Source of the DNA: Atrina japonica
Lineage: Eukaryota > Mollusca > Bivalvia > Pterioida > Pinnidae
Assembly (NCBI GenBank): GCA_030159075.1
Contig: BROG01000343.1
Location: 613,501-677,500, forward strand
Length of the DNA: 64,000 nucleotides
Direction of reading: 5' to 3'
This document shows positions 12,496 through 25,109 of this stretch, piece after piece. The notes beneath the pieces were generated by a model. It had not been told where the DNA came from, made no database searches, and saw nothing but the letters and a program-made list of their open reading frames with translations. Both the position numbers and the translations under genes were made by a program. Position 1 is the stretch's first letter; each line of letters opens with the position of its first letter.

Positions 12496-13650
12496 GTAAA
12501 TGACATACAGTATATTTCTGCCTTTATCTTTTTTACTATTCTAAAAATCCATCTTTCCTAACATCCTGTTATAATTATCAATAGTATGTATCCTGTATTG
12601 ATTATCTATTATATGGTTATTGTACTGATAGGAAATTTGGACAAAAATAGAAAATAAAAGAAAAACAACAAACAACAGTGTTTTATTTTTTCAAATAACT
12701 CTTAGCATGCGTGGAATTTTTTTGTGCTTGAAAATCCCATTAAATAAAAGTCGTGATGGCATTAAATGAAGTCAAGATCGAATTTATCCCTGTTTTAGTA
12801 TTTCATACTTCTATGAAATCAAAGTTTCACCCATCTAGTAATACAAAAAGACTTTGAAATAATAAACGTGAAGATTGATCTAGATACGTCAAATAAATAA
12901 ATTGAGTTGATGAAATGAACTTGATGGACCCAAGTTAAGGGTGGTGGGAAATTTCATGTGAACTACATAAATGTTTTAGGGTGATATCAAATTTGATTAG
13001 TTATTTCTATTTTTTAAATCTTGATTTTTTTTACTAACTTGTAATTTATGCATACATGTATAATTAAGATATGATTTGGTACATGAAAATATATTTGTAT
13101 TCACTGATGAAACATTTACAAAAATTTACAGCTTACTTTCCACTACACTGTCCGATGTCAATGTTTAAGAATATATAATGTTCATATCTCTGTTAATTTT
13201 AGGCTACAATTAAATAATCTGAGTGTAATAGTAGTAAATTGTTATAGCTATGAAAACAAAAGTAGTTTTTGCACATGATTCAGATGCCGTAACTACAGGC
13301 CACAAGTTAGTAGAAAGTTTAGTCAGAATTTTACGTACACAAGGATTTATGGCACTTTTGCATGAAATGCAGTTTCGGGTTTACTAACTTTTTGCGTAAA
13401 TTGACTTACACAAAAACGTACGTCAAAAGTTATGCAAAAACTTACGATGTTTCATGAAACAGTCATCAGGAGTGGATTCTTCTCCTCCAGAACTTTATTC
13501 TTACATTAAAAGTACAATGCATAACATTCTGTTTCAACAAATATTGTGAAGAGTGATTATGAGTAGTTCATCCATATTTAAGTATAAACTGATGTCTTAT
13601 AGGTATGTTGCTGTCACACATACTACTATTAGTTTTTTTTCTTCTTCAAG

Positions 13651-13740
13651 GAACAGTTCCAAAACTTGATGAAGGAAGAGAAAGCTAAATTTGCTGAGGA
13701 AACAGCATCATTGTTAGATTCAGAAAGAAAAACCTTTACG
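13651..13740 (+). CDS. CCDC91: CCDC91-like gene, coding exon
   Basis: A 90 nt exon (30 residues, EQFQNLMKEEKAKFAEETAS then LLDSERKTFT). The acceptor is TTTTTCTTCTTCAAG and the donor GTGAGT, the strongest in this gene. Phase 0 at both ends. The residues keep the coiled-coil pattern. Confidence 0.75.
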
Positions 13741-13769
13741 GTGAGTTGATGACTGTGGCATAATTTAAG

Positions 13770-13985
13770 ATGAGTACTTTGTTCTTGATAACTTAATTAC
13801 TTTGCAGAGGATTACCTAATTACTTTACTGTGTATTCCTTAATTACATTGCTGTGTTTCATCAGTACTTTGCTATGAATCACCCAAATTCTTTTGTGTAG
13901 TCGCTAATTACTATGCTGTGGATTCTCTAATTACTTTGTTGTTTATTACTGAAGTACTCTGCTTTGCTTAACTTAATGCACAGAA
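13770..13985. repeat. degenerate ~30 bp tandem repeat
   Basis: Several loose copies of a TACCTAATTACTTTGCTGTG-like unit directly after the exon. Copies differ by substitutions and small indels. Confidence 0.5.
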
Positions 13986-14749
13986 AGTCAACAATTTAAG
14001 TTTGTGTGACGTGAAGAAAGTGGAATTTTTTCTTTTTTCTTTTTTTTAAATGTTGCTCACAAGCACATTAATTTTTTTCTCTTTTGTAATCATTTATTCT
14101 AGAAAACTGACCTAGGATTGTACATCTCCACCTGGCTAGGGAGTAAGGCGTTTGGCTGGCTTTTACTATTTTATATGTATTTACACATAAACACACAGAC
14201 ATACTCATGCACAACTCATACATTATATGAACAAGGAAAAAAAAAATAACAATAAATAAGTAAAGAAAACACAAACCTCTCACCCCAAGTTATTATTCTA
14301 AGCATCTTGCATGCATACAATCATACCGTACACAATACTTATTTAATACATTGTTCATATAATGAGGCAAAAAAGAATTAAAGACATTTTACCATTAAAT
14401 ACATGACCAAAAGGTTCAGCATCCATGATTAAATATAACTGAAATAATTATTTAGGTTATATAATATAATAAATTATATTTGTAGTTAAAAATTCAATAG
14501 ATGTTTTATTGAGGAACACTGGTATGAACATTGTACACATATTCATAGAAATAATAATGTACACAGATATGTCTGTACATATAATAAATACAAACACTTA
14601 ACTCATTTGCCCCTTAAGACACATTTGGACTGGTCTAAGTAATTGATTTACAGATACCTTAGACCATTTTTTCAGGTTGATGAGTTAAACATATGCAATA
14701 AAAGTATTATATTTGTTTTAAATTCCCTCATTACATGCTTGTTCAAAAA

Positions 14750-15440
14750 CTAGGGTCATTCCCCTCTCAGTTTTTTTCAGAAATCTTCAATTATCTCAGA
14801 AACCATTGAGGTGCCCACCACTAAACCATATATTTACTTATTCCTCATGACAAGACAAGCTTTATAGTGATATTTTGGGGATCCCCAGGGTCACATCCCC
14901 TTATTTCCGAAATATTCAATTATCTCTTAAATATTGGAGCTTCCCAACCCTAAACCATACATCCTTTTGTTACCCATGACAAGACAAAGTTGTATAGAGG
15001 TATTTCAGAAATATTCAATTATCTGATAAAGTGCCCCATTATTTCAGAAATCTTCAATTATCTAAAAAAAATTGTTGAAATTCCCACCCTGACATCATGC
15101 ATTTTCTTATTACTCTTGACAAGAGAAGTTGTAGGGTGATATTTTTGGGTGGTCCCTGGGGTCATTGCTCACCCCTTAATTTCAGAAATCTCAGTTTTCC
15201 AAAACCATTGAGATCCTCACCCCTAAACCATATATTTTCTTTTTACCCATGACAATTTAAGACAAATCTCAGGATAAAATTTCTTGGTGTACCCAGGGCT
15301 ATTCCCTGCCCTTTATTTTAGAAATATTAAATCATCTGAATGTGAACCTTACCACTAAACATTTATTTTCATGCTTCTCATGACTAGACAAGTTGTATAT
15401 TACATTTTCTTTTATATGTTTGGTGAGACTTAAGTTTCTA
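14750..15440. repeat. degenerate ~130-150 bp tandem repeat
   Basis: Four to five diverged copies of a unit containing TTTCAGAAATCTTCAATTAT, then CCCACCCCTAAACCATA, CTCATGACAAGACAAG and a GGTCCCCAGGGTCAT-like block. No coding potential. It lies in the intron between the two penultimate exons. Confidence 0.75.
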
Positions 15441-16106
15441 TGATCACCTAGGTTACATGAAAAGATGGGAGTGGTTTGGGCAGGACAGTGCCAAAATGAT
15501 TATATCGTGAAAATAAACATAATTGTACAAAATCTTCACTTTTGTGCATTATGAAGACTGAATGCATGATTAGAAAGAGGAAATTCTTTACCGTAATTGT
15601 GAAATTTTGGTCGGTAAGGCACAAAAAGTGATTGATGTTTTTATTTTTGTGTATCTGTACTGGATATACCAAAATTACATTTCACTGTTATATGATTAAA
15701 CTTACTATCCTATAAAATGATTAAAACTTGTCAGTATTGTATGATAGTTAAATCAATATATCCATCATCTATTATGAAGTATAAAGAGCACATAGTTGAC
15801 ACAATGATTTCTAAAGATAAAAAAAAATGTGCATACTTGGGTGACTGTTTAAGGTCCATGGGCCTCTTGTTAATATTGTTTGACAAAAAAAAAACCATCA
15901 TTATATTGACAAATAAGAGACAAACGATGCTACATGTAGGCCAACAAATATTCTGGCAACTACTGAGATGCTATGAGAGGAATCAGGATTCTATTTAGTG
16001 ACAGACATTTTAACTCAAGGACCTGTTTATTTCAATTTTTTTGCTTGGTCCCGACAACTCAAAGATAACAAGGTTTGACTGTATTGTTGTTGTTTTTTTA
16101 ATACAG

Positions 16107-16220
16107 GAAATTTTGCAGCAAACAGTACAAGAGGAAAGAAAGAAAAATAAGGAAGCAGTTGAGAAAGTTATGTCACTAGCTAGAGAAGAAGTACAATCAC
16201 TCATACAACAACAAAAACAG
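16107..16220 (+). CDS. CCDC91: CCDC91-like gene, penultimate coding exon
   Basis: A 114 nt exon of 38 residues, starting EILQQTVQEERKKNKEAVEK and ending REEVQSLIQQQKQ. It follows ATACAG at 16101-16106 and is followed by GTACTG. Phase 0 at both ends. The pattern of an EER-rich helix, then an EAVE-like stretch, then a helix ending in a QQQKQ-like run directly before LDKAVRQR matches the region just upstream of the CCDC91 C-terminus in animals. Confidence 0.8.
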
Positions 16221-16489
16221 GTACTGTGATTATCTCCTCAATTTTAGGTAGCCATAAGTTAACTCAAAACTTTAATAACTTTATGGCAATCATATATTGA
16301 TGGAACAAAATTCTGACTCCTCATTGTTTTCTACATTTCCAAAGACAACACTAAACTGAGGCTTTTTCGAGATGATACAGTGGATGTATTTCTTTTTATT
16401 TTTAAATTCCAATCTATACAGATATTTTATGGTAAACCACAAGTCTGTCCATACATGTCTCGCCAATACTTAAGTTTGCATTTACAAAT

Positions 16490-17420
16490 CCTTAAAAATA
16501 TAATACGATGTTTGGGGCCATAAAGACTAGGCACGTTTTTGTTTTTAAGATTTTGACTTTTGTCTTTTCCCTATTTGAAGCTATATGATATTTGTTAATG
16601 GAAAGGGCCTATTAAGCATGGAGACTACAAAAGGGACCCAAAATGCACAAAACTTGGTACATATTTAAAAAAAAAATTCTCTAGTGAACCTTTTCAAATT
16701 TGGTATGCATAATTGGAATGTCTGTATTTACAATATTTATTAGAAAATTGTTAGGATTTATCTAAGGATCTTGGTGAAAAGTTTCAAGGTCATGTGGTCA
16801 AAGTTCAAGGTCACAGACACCAAAGTTAACATAAAATATCAATTGAATAGTTGCATAATTACAAAAGTTTGCCAGGTGAGCCCCTACAAGGGTCTCTTGT
16901 TTCAGTGAAAAAGATTTGTCAAACATGGTTCTTACGGGCCTTGAAAAAAGTTGTTCAATTCTTGATTAGACTTTTCAGAGACCTTCAGAATGATTATGTT
17001 AAAAAAATATAATGAAAATGTTCTTGAATTATTAGCTCACCTGAAGCAAAGGTTTAAGTGAGCTTTTCTGATCACCTCTTGTCCATTGTCTGTCAGTCCG
17101 TCTGCCCGTCCATCTGTCTCTCTGTATGTCTGTTCACATTTTTAACTTCTCCAAAACTGCTGAAGGGATTTTGATGAAACTTTATAGTAAGCAAGTACTC
17201 AAGGTCCTCTACCAAGTTTGTTCAATTCGACCAGATCGACCCAGGGGTGGATCCAGAGTGGGGCAAAAGAGGTCGCAGGGGGTACCTCTCTTAAAAAATC
17301 CTGAACTGCTGAAATGATTGAAAAACTAATTACTTCTGAGTGATCTACATAGATGTATGATTCAGTTTGTTAATTTCGTAGAAATCGGAAAATAGATTTT
17401 TGATGCGTTTTGATGTCTTT
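16490..17420 (+). repeat. dispersed intronic repeat, two partial copies
   Basis: Partial copies near 16490-16910 (with TTTCAAGGTCATGTGGTCAA) and 17035-17420 (opening TAGCTCACCTGAAGCAAAGG, then TCTGTCAGTCCGTCTGCCCG). Both share blocks with the 3.4-5.6 kb copies. Confidence 0.6.
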
Positions 17421-17625
17421 TTAGACTTTGTAGTTTTCCCCATTTATTCATTATGTTGCATTCATTTTATGTGTTTCACCTGTAGTTAGATAGATAAATG
17501 CTTTCCTGAAATAATTTTGCTGAAATTTAATTTTTTGAATTTTTTATGAATTTTTATGACTGAAGTTATTATGTTGTTTATTATGTATTATATTCATATT
17601 AGACATTGTAAGCTTGATTTTTCAG

Positions 17626-17760
17626 CTGGACAAGGCTGTGAGACAGAGGCAGATGGCTAGTTTAGACATATTTTTAGAGAGTGCACGAAGACAATTGTCT
17701 GTCTTGATGACAGAGAATATTGATTCAATCAGTCAAGATAAAGAGACAGATTCTTCTTAG
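17626..17760 (+). CDS. CCDC91: CCDC91-like gene, last coding exon and stop
   Basis: A 135 nt terminal exon coding 44 residues, beginning LDKAVRQRQMASLDIFLESA and ending DKETDSS, with TAG at 17758-17760. The acceptor is TTGATTTTTCAG. The LDxxxRQRxxxSLxxFLxxAxxQLSxL pattern is the conserved C-terminus of CCDC91 (p56), and this identifies the gene. The six visible exons give 195 residues, all phase 0. CCDC91 is a cytosolic, Golgi-associated coiled-coil partner of the GGA clathrin adaptors. The family assignment is from my knowledge of the protein and was not tested by alignment. Confidence 0.8.
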   Translation: MDKAVRQRQMASLDIFLESARRQLSVLMTENIDSISQDKETDSS

Positions 17761-18214
17761 CAGACATTTAATGTGGAAGATGCACAGGTTCAGGGCTGAT
17801 GTAATCCAGGAGAGTTAAGCCTTACAGGACAAAGGACCTAATGTTTATTTATTTAAACTTTTTGTTATAAAAATCTTTGTATGTATCATTATTGCTGTTA
17901 GTATGGAAAAGGCATATTGTATGTGCCAGTGGATGTATGATAGTGCCTATCTGATGACAGCATTCATTATTCATTATAAGGTTAAAAGAAGATACTTAAA
18001 ATACTTCCTGTAAAATAACACTTTATAAATCAATATTAGATGATTCACCGAAGATTATGATATTTCTGTGCCCCTATGATAGAGAATTTTAGTACATTTA
18101 GTCCATCAGGTTGTTTTTTTTTAATTTGTTGGTTTGTATATTTGTCAGTGTGTTGGCTTGTGTGTTTGTTGGTCTGTTTGTCAGTTTTTCTCTGTCTGTT
18201 GTTTTTTTTCAGAT
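17761..18214 (+). other. probable CCDC91 3' untranslated region
   Basis: AT-rich sequence after the stop with no further exon. AATAAA-like and ATTAAA-like words occur, but none can be chosen as the cleavage signal. A GTTTGT/GTCTGTT-rich simple stretch lies at 18125-18210. Confidence 0.45.
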
Positions 18215-18800
18215 TAAATTAAAGATACAACAGAATCAAGCACACATGCTTCATGCTTAGACATTTTACTTAATATAGACACAGACGATTTTGGCTTTCC
18301 CATCATAAATTTTCCACATTTAAGTATTATTATCCCTCAGTCACCCGCATATGGAGTTTATATTTCACAAATGACCGATATGCCAGGGTGTGTACAACAT
18401 ATGAAGATTTCATATAAAGAGGTAAACTACTAACTGACAAATTATTGACACAGGGATATTGAAAACCGCATTTAATGTCAACGCTCCACAAATTTTACGG
18501 TCGATATAATAGTCTTGTTTGTGATTAATCTGTTTCACTAAGTGAAATGTTGAGTTTCCTTTTCGTTGGTGGATGTTGAGACTGTACCAATTGTGATGAG
18601 GATTCAGTCCTCACATATTTCATTGAACTTGACTGGAGACTCAAGGCGGGTGTGACCGGTCAACAGGGGATGCTTACTCCTCCATGGCACCTGATCCCAC
18701 CTCTTGGTTTCCAGAGGTCCATGTTTGTCCATTTTTACCGGATTTGTATCTATGTCCTGGACATTCTATTGATTTATAATTTGGTATCTTGAGATTTTTT
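18215..18800 (+). pseudogene. Penelope-type retroelement 3' fragment, copy 1
   Basis: This segment is colinear with 27230-27860 at high similarity, but has an internal deletion of about 50 bp near 18284 and extra frame breaks. It starts in the sequence coding IKDTTES of the larger copy and runs through its C-terminal part and 3' sequence (TGGCACCTGATCCCACCTCT). It therefore represents a second, 5'-truncated insertion of the same family, just downstream of CCDC91 in the same orientation. Confidence 0.75.
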
Positions 18801-19239
18801 GTATTTTCTGTTTTTCTGTTTGTCAGTTTGTTTGTCTGTTGTTTTTGTTTAACAGTTTGTTACCATCAAATGATTTGAGCATCTTTTCTCAACTTCTAAC
18901 CAAATTTATCAACGAGATCATGGCTGAGTTCCATTGTGGCCAACATTTGACAATATTTGTATTTTTCTTTCTTTAAGCTAGATATATATGATTATAGAGA
19001 CATTGTTTTATGTATACATGTACATGGACAAATTCATTAAATTTGATTTCAGTATTTCCCTTTTAAAAATCTATTTTCATTTTTTAATCTAGAATTGAAT
19101 TACTAGTATTTTTTTTCAATCATACTTCAAAACATTCCTTGTTTCCACATTGCTTTTTGGATGGTAGCAACCATTATGGCAAAATTGCAATCAATAAAAG
19201 TTAGCATTTGTGATCATTTTTGATAAAATATAAACAAAT

Positions 19240-21490
19240 TTACATTTTAACCAAATTTTGCAGGGAGCTTGGTTGGCCTTCAAGTTTATGAATACAAAGG
19301 GGTTTGTACCCATAAGGGCCCCAAAAAGTGTCAAAAGTTGGTACATCTTTTAAAATTCTATTTTCCTGAACCAATAATCAATTTTCTTTCAAATTCAGTA
19401 TACATTATTGTTATTATCAATGATGTTTGTGAATGAAATTGAAATCTGTACATAAACGTCCTTAAGTGGGTGCTTCAAATAATATATGGTATGATTTTAT
19501 ACAAAAGGCTTAACTCAAAACTGCTTGACTTTTTGTATTCAAATTGGGAATGTTACGACTGATCCAAGGATAATTATGACAATCTCATAGAAATCACAGG
19601 CACCTAATTAAACAGAAAGTACAAGTTATTTGTCAGTTTTCACACATTTTGGACCAGTGAGTGAATTGCAAACAGACTTGACAAAAAGTATCCCCATGTC
19701 AACCCACATGAAGTCTAGGGGGTGCTTTGAAGGACATAGAGGCCATACAGTTTTATACAAATGCGTAACTTAAAACTTATCGACAAAGCATACGAAGACA
19801 TACCATATGAGAAAATTGTTAGAAATTACCGAAAGATCATGGTGACATAGTTTCAAGGGAGTCATGGTCATACATACCTCTCTTAGCTCACCTGTCGTAA
19901 GGGCCAAATATTTAGATAGATTTTCTGTATATAAATATATATTGGAGGGCTGTTAGGAATTATCTTAAAATTATTGTGACAAGGTAATGGTAAGTAACCA
20001 CACATTTTTTACTTTTCCTGAAGAATCAATGGATCAGATTAACCAAGTTTGGCAATAACCATCCCCATGTTAATTTTTAGCTGATCTTTTTACCTATTCT
20101 ATAGGTTATGTGACCTTTTGCCATCATTTTCCTCCAACATGCCATCATTTGTCTTATTTTAATACAGAACACTATAGAATATACATACAAAATTCTTCTA
20201 GAGAACGAACATGGATTGAAACAAAAGATGACACGTAAGTATAAGGAACTGGCCAAGGCGTCTTACTTTGCTCCCAAAATGAGAATAAGTAAAATCCAAG
20301 ATGACTCCCAGCTATATAACTTAGTTTATCACAGGACATAATGGAAAATTCAACTTTGTTCTGTTGGAACTACTGTGAAGTGGGATATTTTGGTGTCACT
20401 AAAATTTGGACACTTTGAGCATAAATTTTGGACGTTTATATTTAAATCATGTTTAAATTTGACCTACTATCAGATCTCAGTCTTGTTGTGTCGAACATTC
20501 CAGGTGCTTGAAATATCAAAATATAAAAGGTGCCGGTAGAATAATTGGAATTAATGTTTCACATAGTACTTAATTAGGATTAACTTCCACACTGTTATTT
20601 TAAGAAAAAAAAACTTTCAACATTTTTTACTACTTCAGAATCAATGGATCAATTTGAATCAAACCCATCAGGAAGTATAACCATGTAAAGCCGCTTAAAG
20701 TTGGTGGATGAAAAGGTTTTAGCACCAAACATGGCTGCCATGGCTAAATATAGGATGAATGAACCAGCAGATATTTTTGATTTAATATCTCCAAAATCAT
20801 TAAAGCTAGAGAAAAAGCAGTTACCTTTAAATGAGCGACTTGCAAAAATCTACCATTATTTTTTGGTGGAAATTGTCGGATAATAGATAGAGAAGGGAGA
20901 AAGTGACAGAAGCAAAAATGTTCAGCATGCAAAGATCTACAAAAAATTCAAATAGGGCTGAAATAATCATATAAACCCTTATGGGAGTTATTTGCCCTTT
21001 TAGTGTTCTCATGTTTTTGACAGTTTTGTCTTTTTATCTTGAAAAGTATCACAGATTGAGAGAAAATGAAAGAAGAAAAATGTTCAGCACGCAAAGATCT
21101 ACAAAAAAATTAACAGGAATGAAATTGTCAGGTTGACCCGTATCGAAATTATTTCAACATTTAAGAGTTTTTTCCTATTCAGTGATCACCATTCAAAGAT
21201 CTTCAAAAAATATTGTGCAAAAAATGTTTGAGTGATCCTTGTGAAAGTTATTTCCTCTTTTAAATGGATTTCGCATGTTTTCAACTGTTGTTGCATATTA
21301 TCTTGAAAGATTTATAAAAAAGTCAGCAAGGCCACCCTTATGCACGTTAATCTCCTTTTCACACTTTTTGGTTGCTTTTCAGTATATTGTCATTAAAATA
21401 CATTGTACTCAGGTGATTATAAAGGCCAAATAAGCCTGCTTTTAGTCTTCTGCAATGTTGACCAATTTTGCCAGGTGAAGACTTAAGGTC
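19240..21490 (+). repeat. dispersed intronic-type repeat, several copies
   Basis: Overlapping copies of the same dispersed repeat as at 3.4-6.2 kb. The copy from about 20590 includes the long right part with ATGGCTGCCATGGCTAAATA and repeated GCAAAGATCTACAAAAAA. The 60-residue frame at 20701-20883 lies wholly in this repeat; its counterpart at 5571 is broken, so I do not call it a gene. Confidence 0.65.
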
Positions 21491-21748
21491 CCTTGGGTCT
21501 CTATTTAAAATTGTTTTCTGGTTTACCTTTTTGATTTCTATCCAATGTGCTTGTCCAAGTTGGCCATCACAGTTGATTTTAGTTTATATTAGGACTGGCA
21601 ATGCACTTGAAACTACTTGACTGTTTGAAACAATATTTGGTAGAGTGGACGTTGGATACACTTTCCATAATTTTACACATGAATAATTTAGTTATTATTT
21701 ATGTCAACCAGTATTGATATCATATTGTTTTATATGCACTAACACATA

Positions 21749-23033
21749 CAGTCAAACTTGTATATAAAGACCGCTCAGGGGAAATTACAAAAACGGTCTT
21801 TATAGACAGGTGGTCTTTATATACAGGGTCACATGAGATATGAAATCCAAGGCATCGGAGATGGCTTATTATTATTTCCAACTACATATTTCTTCCATGG
21901 TTAGATATTTCATTTAGTGATTAAATGGATATTGTATTTAAATACTAAAGGGATTTTCTTAGCTCCAGGGTCGGAAAATATTCATTTTTTTAAAAAAAAA
22001 AAATCCAAATTTGGAATATTTGCATCTTTTCGGGAAAATACAAGCCATTTTTGCATTGGGAAGGGTCCTGTAACCATCCAAAAAATAGTCATAGAAAATC
22101 CCTGTAGCTAATACATGCATAACATGTAAATAATAATAAAATTATAACGATGAAATAATTCAATGTCTTAATAATTTTAAATTAATTTATGATGTAATTG
22201 AATTATACATGTACGTCGAGGATACGGCACATTATTAAAACTGAAACAAATATCTTAAATGTACTCAAAGTCGGTGGTCTGTGTTGTTAAGTCACACGAG
22301 TCAGAAGTGTAAGAATATACAGAAAGATGTAGGTAGTTGAATTTTATTTAATTATCATTTTATTAGACGTAATCCAATGCTACGAGCGCTGGCGATTTTA
22401 CTCTTTGGATTGAGATGTTGACTTGCTAATCAAGTGATGTTCGATTAGTTATAGCATTCCAGAATACGAGAAAACAAAATAATCAATCATTCAGTGATGA
22501 TATTTAAATGCTCCTGTTTAGTAAAAACACCTTGTCACAAGCGTGTCCTTTCTGAATTTTTTTCCTTTTAAGTCCTAGTCTTTCGCCGATTAAGTAATCA
22601 TCACCGGAAACTTTGGTCATAAATTTATGATCAATCAGTCAGCGATGATTGATAGTTCCTGGTTGTAAAAACACCCTGTCATAGAGCACGTACGAGTGCC
22701 TAATTACTACCCGGGTCGTTAATTGACACCTCCAGGTGTGTTGTAACTGTCGAAGCCTCGTGTATTTCGCCATGTTGTTGATTAAGTCTCGAATTGTCCC
22801 GCGAGAATTATGTACGAGTTATCTCCCTTCCAAGAGTAGTAAGTGTATAAGCAGTCGCTATACGCAAGTAGGACAACCACCGGCGGACAAAATACAGCGG
22901 TCGTCGGTCGCGTAAGGCAGGTGGTCGCTATATAGAGGACAAATATATAGTAATTCTCAAGGGGCAGTCAAAATACGGTCGTTATGGACAGGAAGTCGTT
23001 ATATGAGGGGGGTCGCTAAGGCAAGTTTGACTG
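21749..23033. mobile_element. 1.3 kb non-autonomous element with TA duplication
   Basis: The terminal inverted repeats are CAGTCAAACTTGTATATAAA on the left and GCAAGTTTGACTG on the right. Both sides are flanked by TA, as expected for Tc1/mariner-type insertion. Subterminal words (GGTCTTTATA, GGTCGCTATA) recur near both ends. No transposase frame is open. Confidence 0.75.
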
Positions 23034-23039
23034 TATATT

Positions 23040-24290
23040 GATGGCACTATGTTGTGTCTTTGTCAGTTACAACATTGTGAACATATTAGAAATATTTGTA
23101 TAATAAATCATAGGTGAATTAATTATTGTATTGTAAAAAAAAAAGTAAAAAATTATTTTTGATTGATAAAGCAAGCATAATAAACTTTATATTTTGCTTT
23201 CCATTGGCAGTGTAACAGAGTCGGCAAAGATTTTAGATAATGAATTATCATGTTTAAGAGAGGACTGTAATTACAACAGAAATGATGTGAAATGTTTAAA
23301 AATCTGTTTGTTATATTTTATTGATACATATATACCTGTATATCTGTGATGTAGAATCCTATATGTAAAAAGATATGACACTTAAAGACATATCAAATGT
23401 TCTTCTTTATGGTTATAAGGCTTCAAGAGCAGTTCCATTTTAGCAACTATGTTGAATTTGGTTACTCTAGAAAAAAGTATGTAGTCCATTTCGTTTTTTA
23501 ATTTCAGATTTCATACAGCAGGGTCTATTATTATTAGGACTTCCGTTATTTTTTTGTTTGAATCTTGTTTATGCCACACAATTTTTTAGTCTCATAGTGA
23601 CAGCCATTTTTTAATGGTGGGGGATAGCTAGGTTATAATGTACCTAGAAAAAATCACCAGTAAACTGGCAAACTTTTTCACAAAATCGATGACAAAAGGT
23701 GACAAAAGATAAAGGCTAGATTAATCGTAAATACCTATAATAGGTAAGAGCAGCAAATAACATCTGGCAAATCGATAAATGAAGTAAATACTAATAATAG
23801 ATAAATGCTGTACACAGCAATCCAATGCCTGGCTAATTGATGAATAAAGACCACATGTTAAAATATAGATCATATTGGAAATAATTAGGAAATCATCAAT
23901 TAAGTTATTCTGTAGTTGGTGATGAAACATATACTTTATGCCTTATGCATTTATATATTTGATTAAAGATTGAAACGAAATTTTTTTATCATATGTGTCA
24001 TTGTTAGTTAAACAATGAAATTGTAAAATGTCAATGAGTGCATTTTTTTCAAAATGAGAATTAAAGCTAGAAATGATCCTGTACTAATACATATTTTGTA
24101 TGAAAATCTATTTCAGAGGTATATCTTTAACCTCTTTGTATTATATATCTACACATATCCTTGGAGGTAAACATCTTTGTATTACCAATTACTAGAAAGG
24201 ACCGGGAAACATTTGAGTTAATACATATAGTTTGCAAGTATGAACAAAATTCCACAAACAAGGGCTTGGAATCTCAAATTGTAATCATTA
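23040..24290. other. intergenic, no feature recognised
   Basis: AT-rich sequence between the MITE and the (AT)n tract. Only short frames occur, none with splice context or a familiar motif. Confidence 0.4.
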
Positions 24291-24295
24291 AGATA

Positions 24296-24332
24296 TATAT
24301 AATAATATTAATAATAATAATAATAATATTGA

Positions 24333-24384
<52 letters not shown>

Positions 24385-24451
24385 TTATATAATTTAATAT
24401 ATATATAGATATATAACATTATATATGATATATATTATATATATTTATATA

Positions 24452-24508
<57 letters not shown>

Positions 24509-24509
24509 G

Positions 24510-24562
<53 letters not shown>
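24296..24562. repeat. (AT)n microsatellite cluster
   Basis: A compound of (AAT)n and long (AT)n runs with short interruptions, about 260 bp. Ile-Tyr open frames over it are artefacts. Confidence 0.95.
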
Positions 24563-24565
<3 letters not shown>

Positions 24566-25109
24566 CTTGATGTAAATGACATCAAATGTTGCTACATGTT
24601 TAAGCTTGTTATAAGATAATTTATTATAGTTACATTTTTTGTAAACCGGAAAGTGATTTAGTCAATATCATTTACATGGAAACGTATACATCAATAAAAT
24701 ATTTGAATTTTTTATTGAGTTCATTTAATGGAATTTTGTTGAATATTAGAAAAAAGTTGATTTTGTTTTAATCTTATATCATTAAACTATGTTTGATAAA
24801 ATTCGCATTTATTATTTTAAATGAGTTATGGTATCTGCTTGTTGTGCAATAAAGTTTATCTGGCCTGAAAGGTCAGGCATGTAGTTTTACTGTTTATAGA
24901 CTTTGTCATGATCCTGCTAGTGGTATCTACAGAAGAAATTATGTTGATTATACCTGTGAAGCAAAATATTACTGCGATGGCTAAAAATAGGTTATAAGCC
25001 AAGGGTCAACAAATGCCTTATTTAGCATTTTATTTCAAAATTTATTACAGTTAGAGGAAAAGAAGCTCATTGATCTGCAGAGGATTTATTTCTGTTTATT
25101 AATGTCGCC

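Larger units (their letters stand above)
8872..13470. mobile_element. MITE-like inverted ends enclosing 4.6 kb
   Basis: The left end contains GTTTCATGAAACATAGTAAG. Near 13444-13465, the reverse complement of CTTACGATGTTTCATGAAAC occurs, with further inverted similarity inwards (ACTAAGTTTTTGCGTAA-like blocks). These could be the two ends of one element swollen by nested insertions (the MITEs at 10.3 and 11.0 kb, a LINE relic and a CT tract), or two separate solo ends. Confidence 0.4.

Noticed and set aside
12243..12506. Arg-Glu and Ser-Leu open frames of 66-87 codons
   Set aside because: They are translations of the (CT)n microsatellite in both directions.
24161..24619. Ile/Tyr-rich open frames
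   Set aside because: They come from (AT)n repeats and have no other coding signal.
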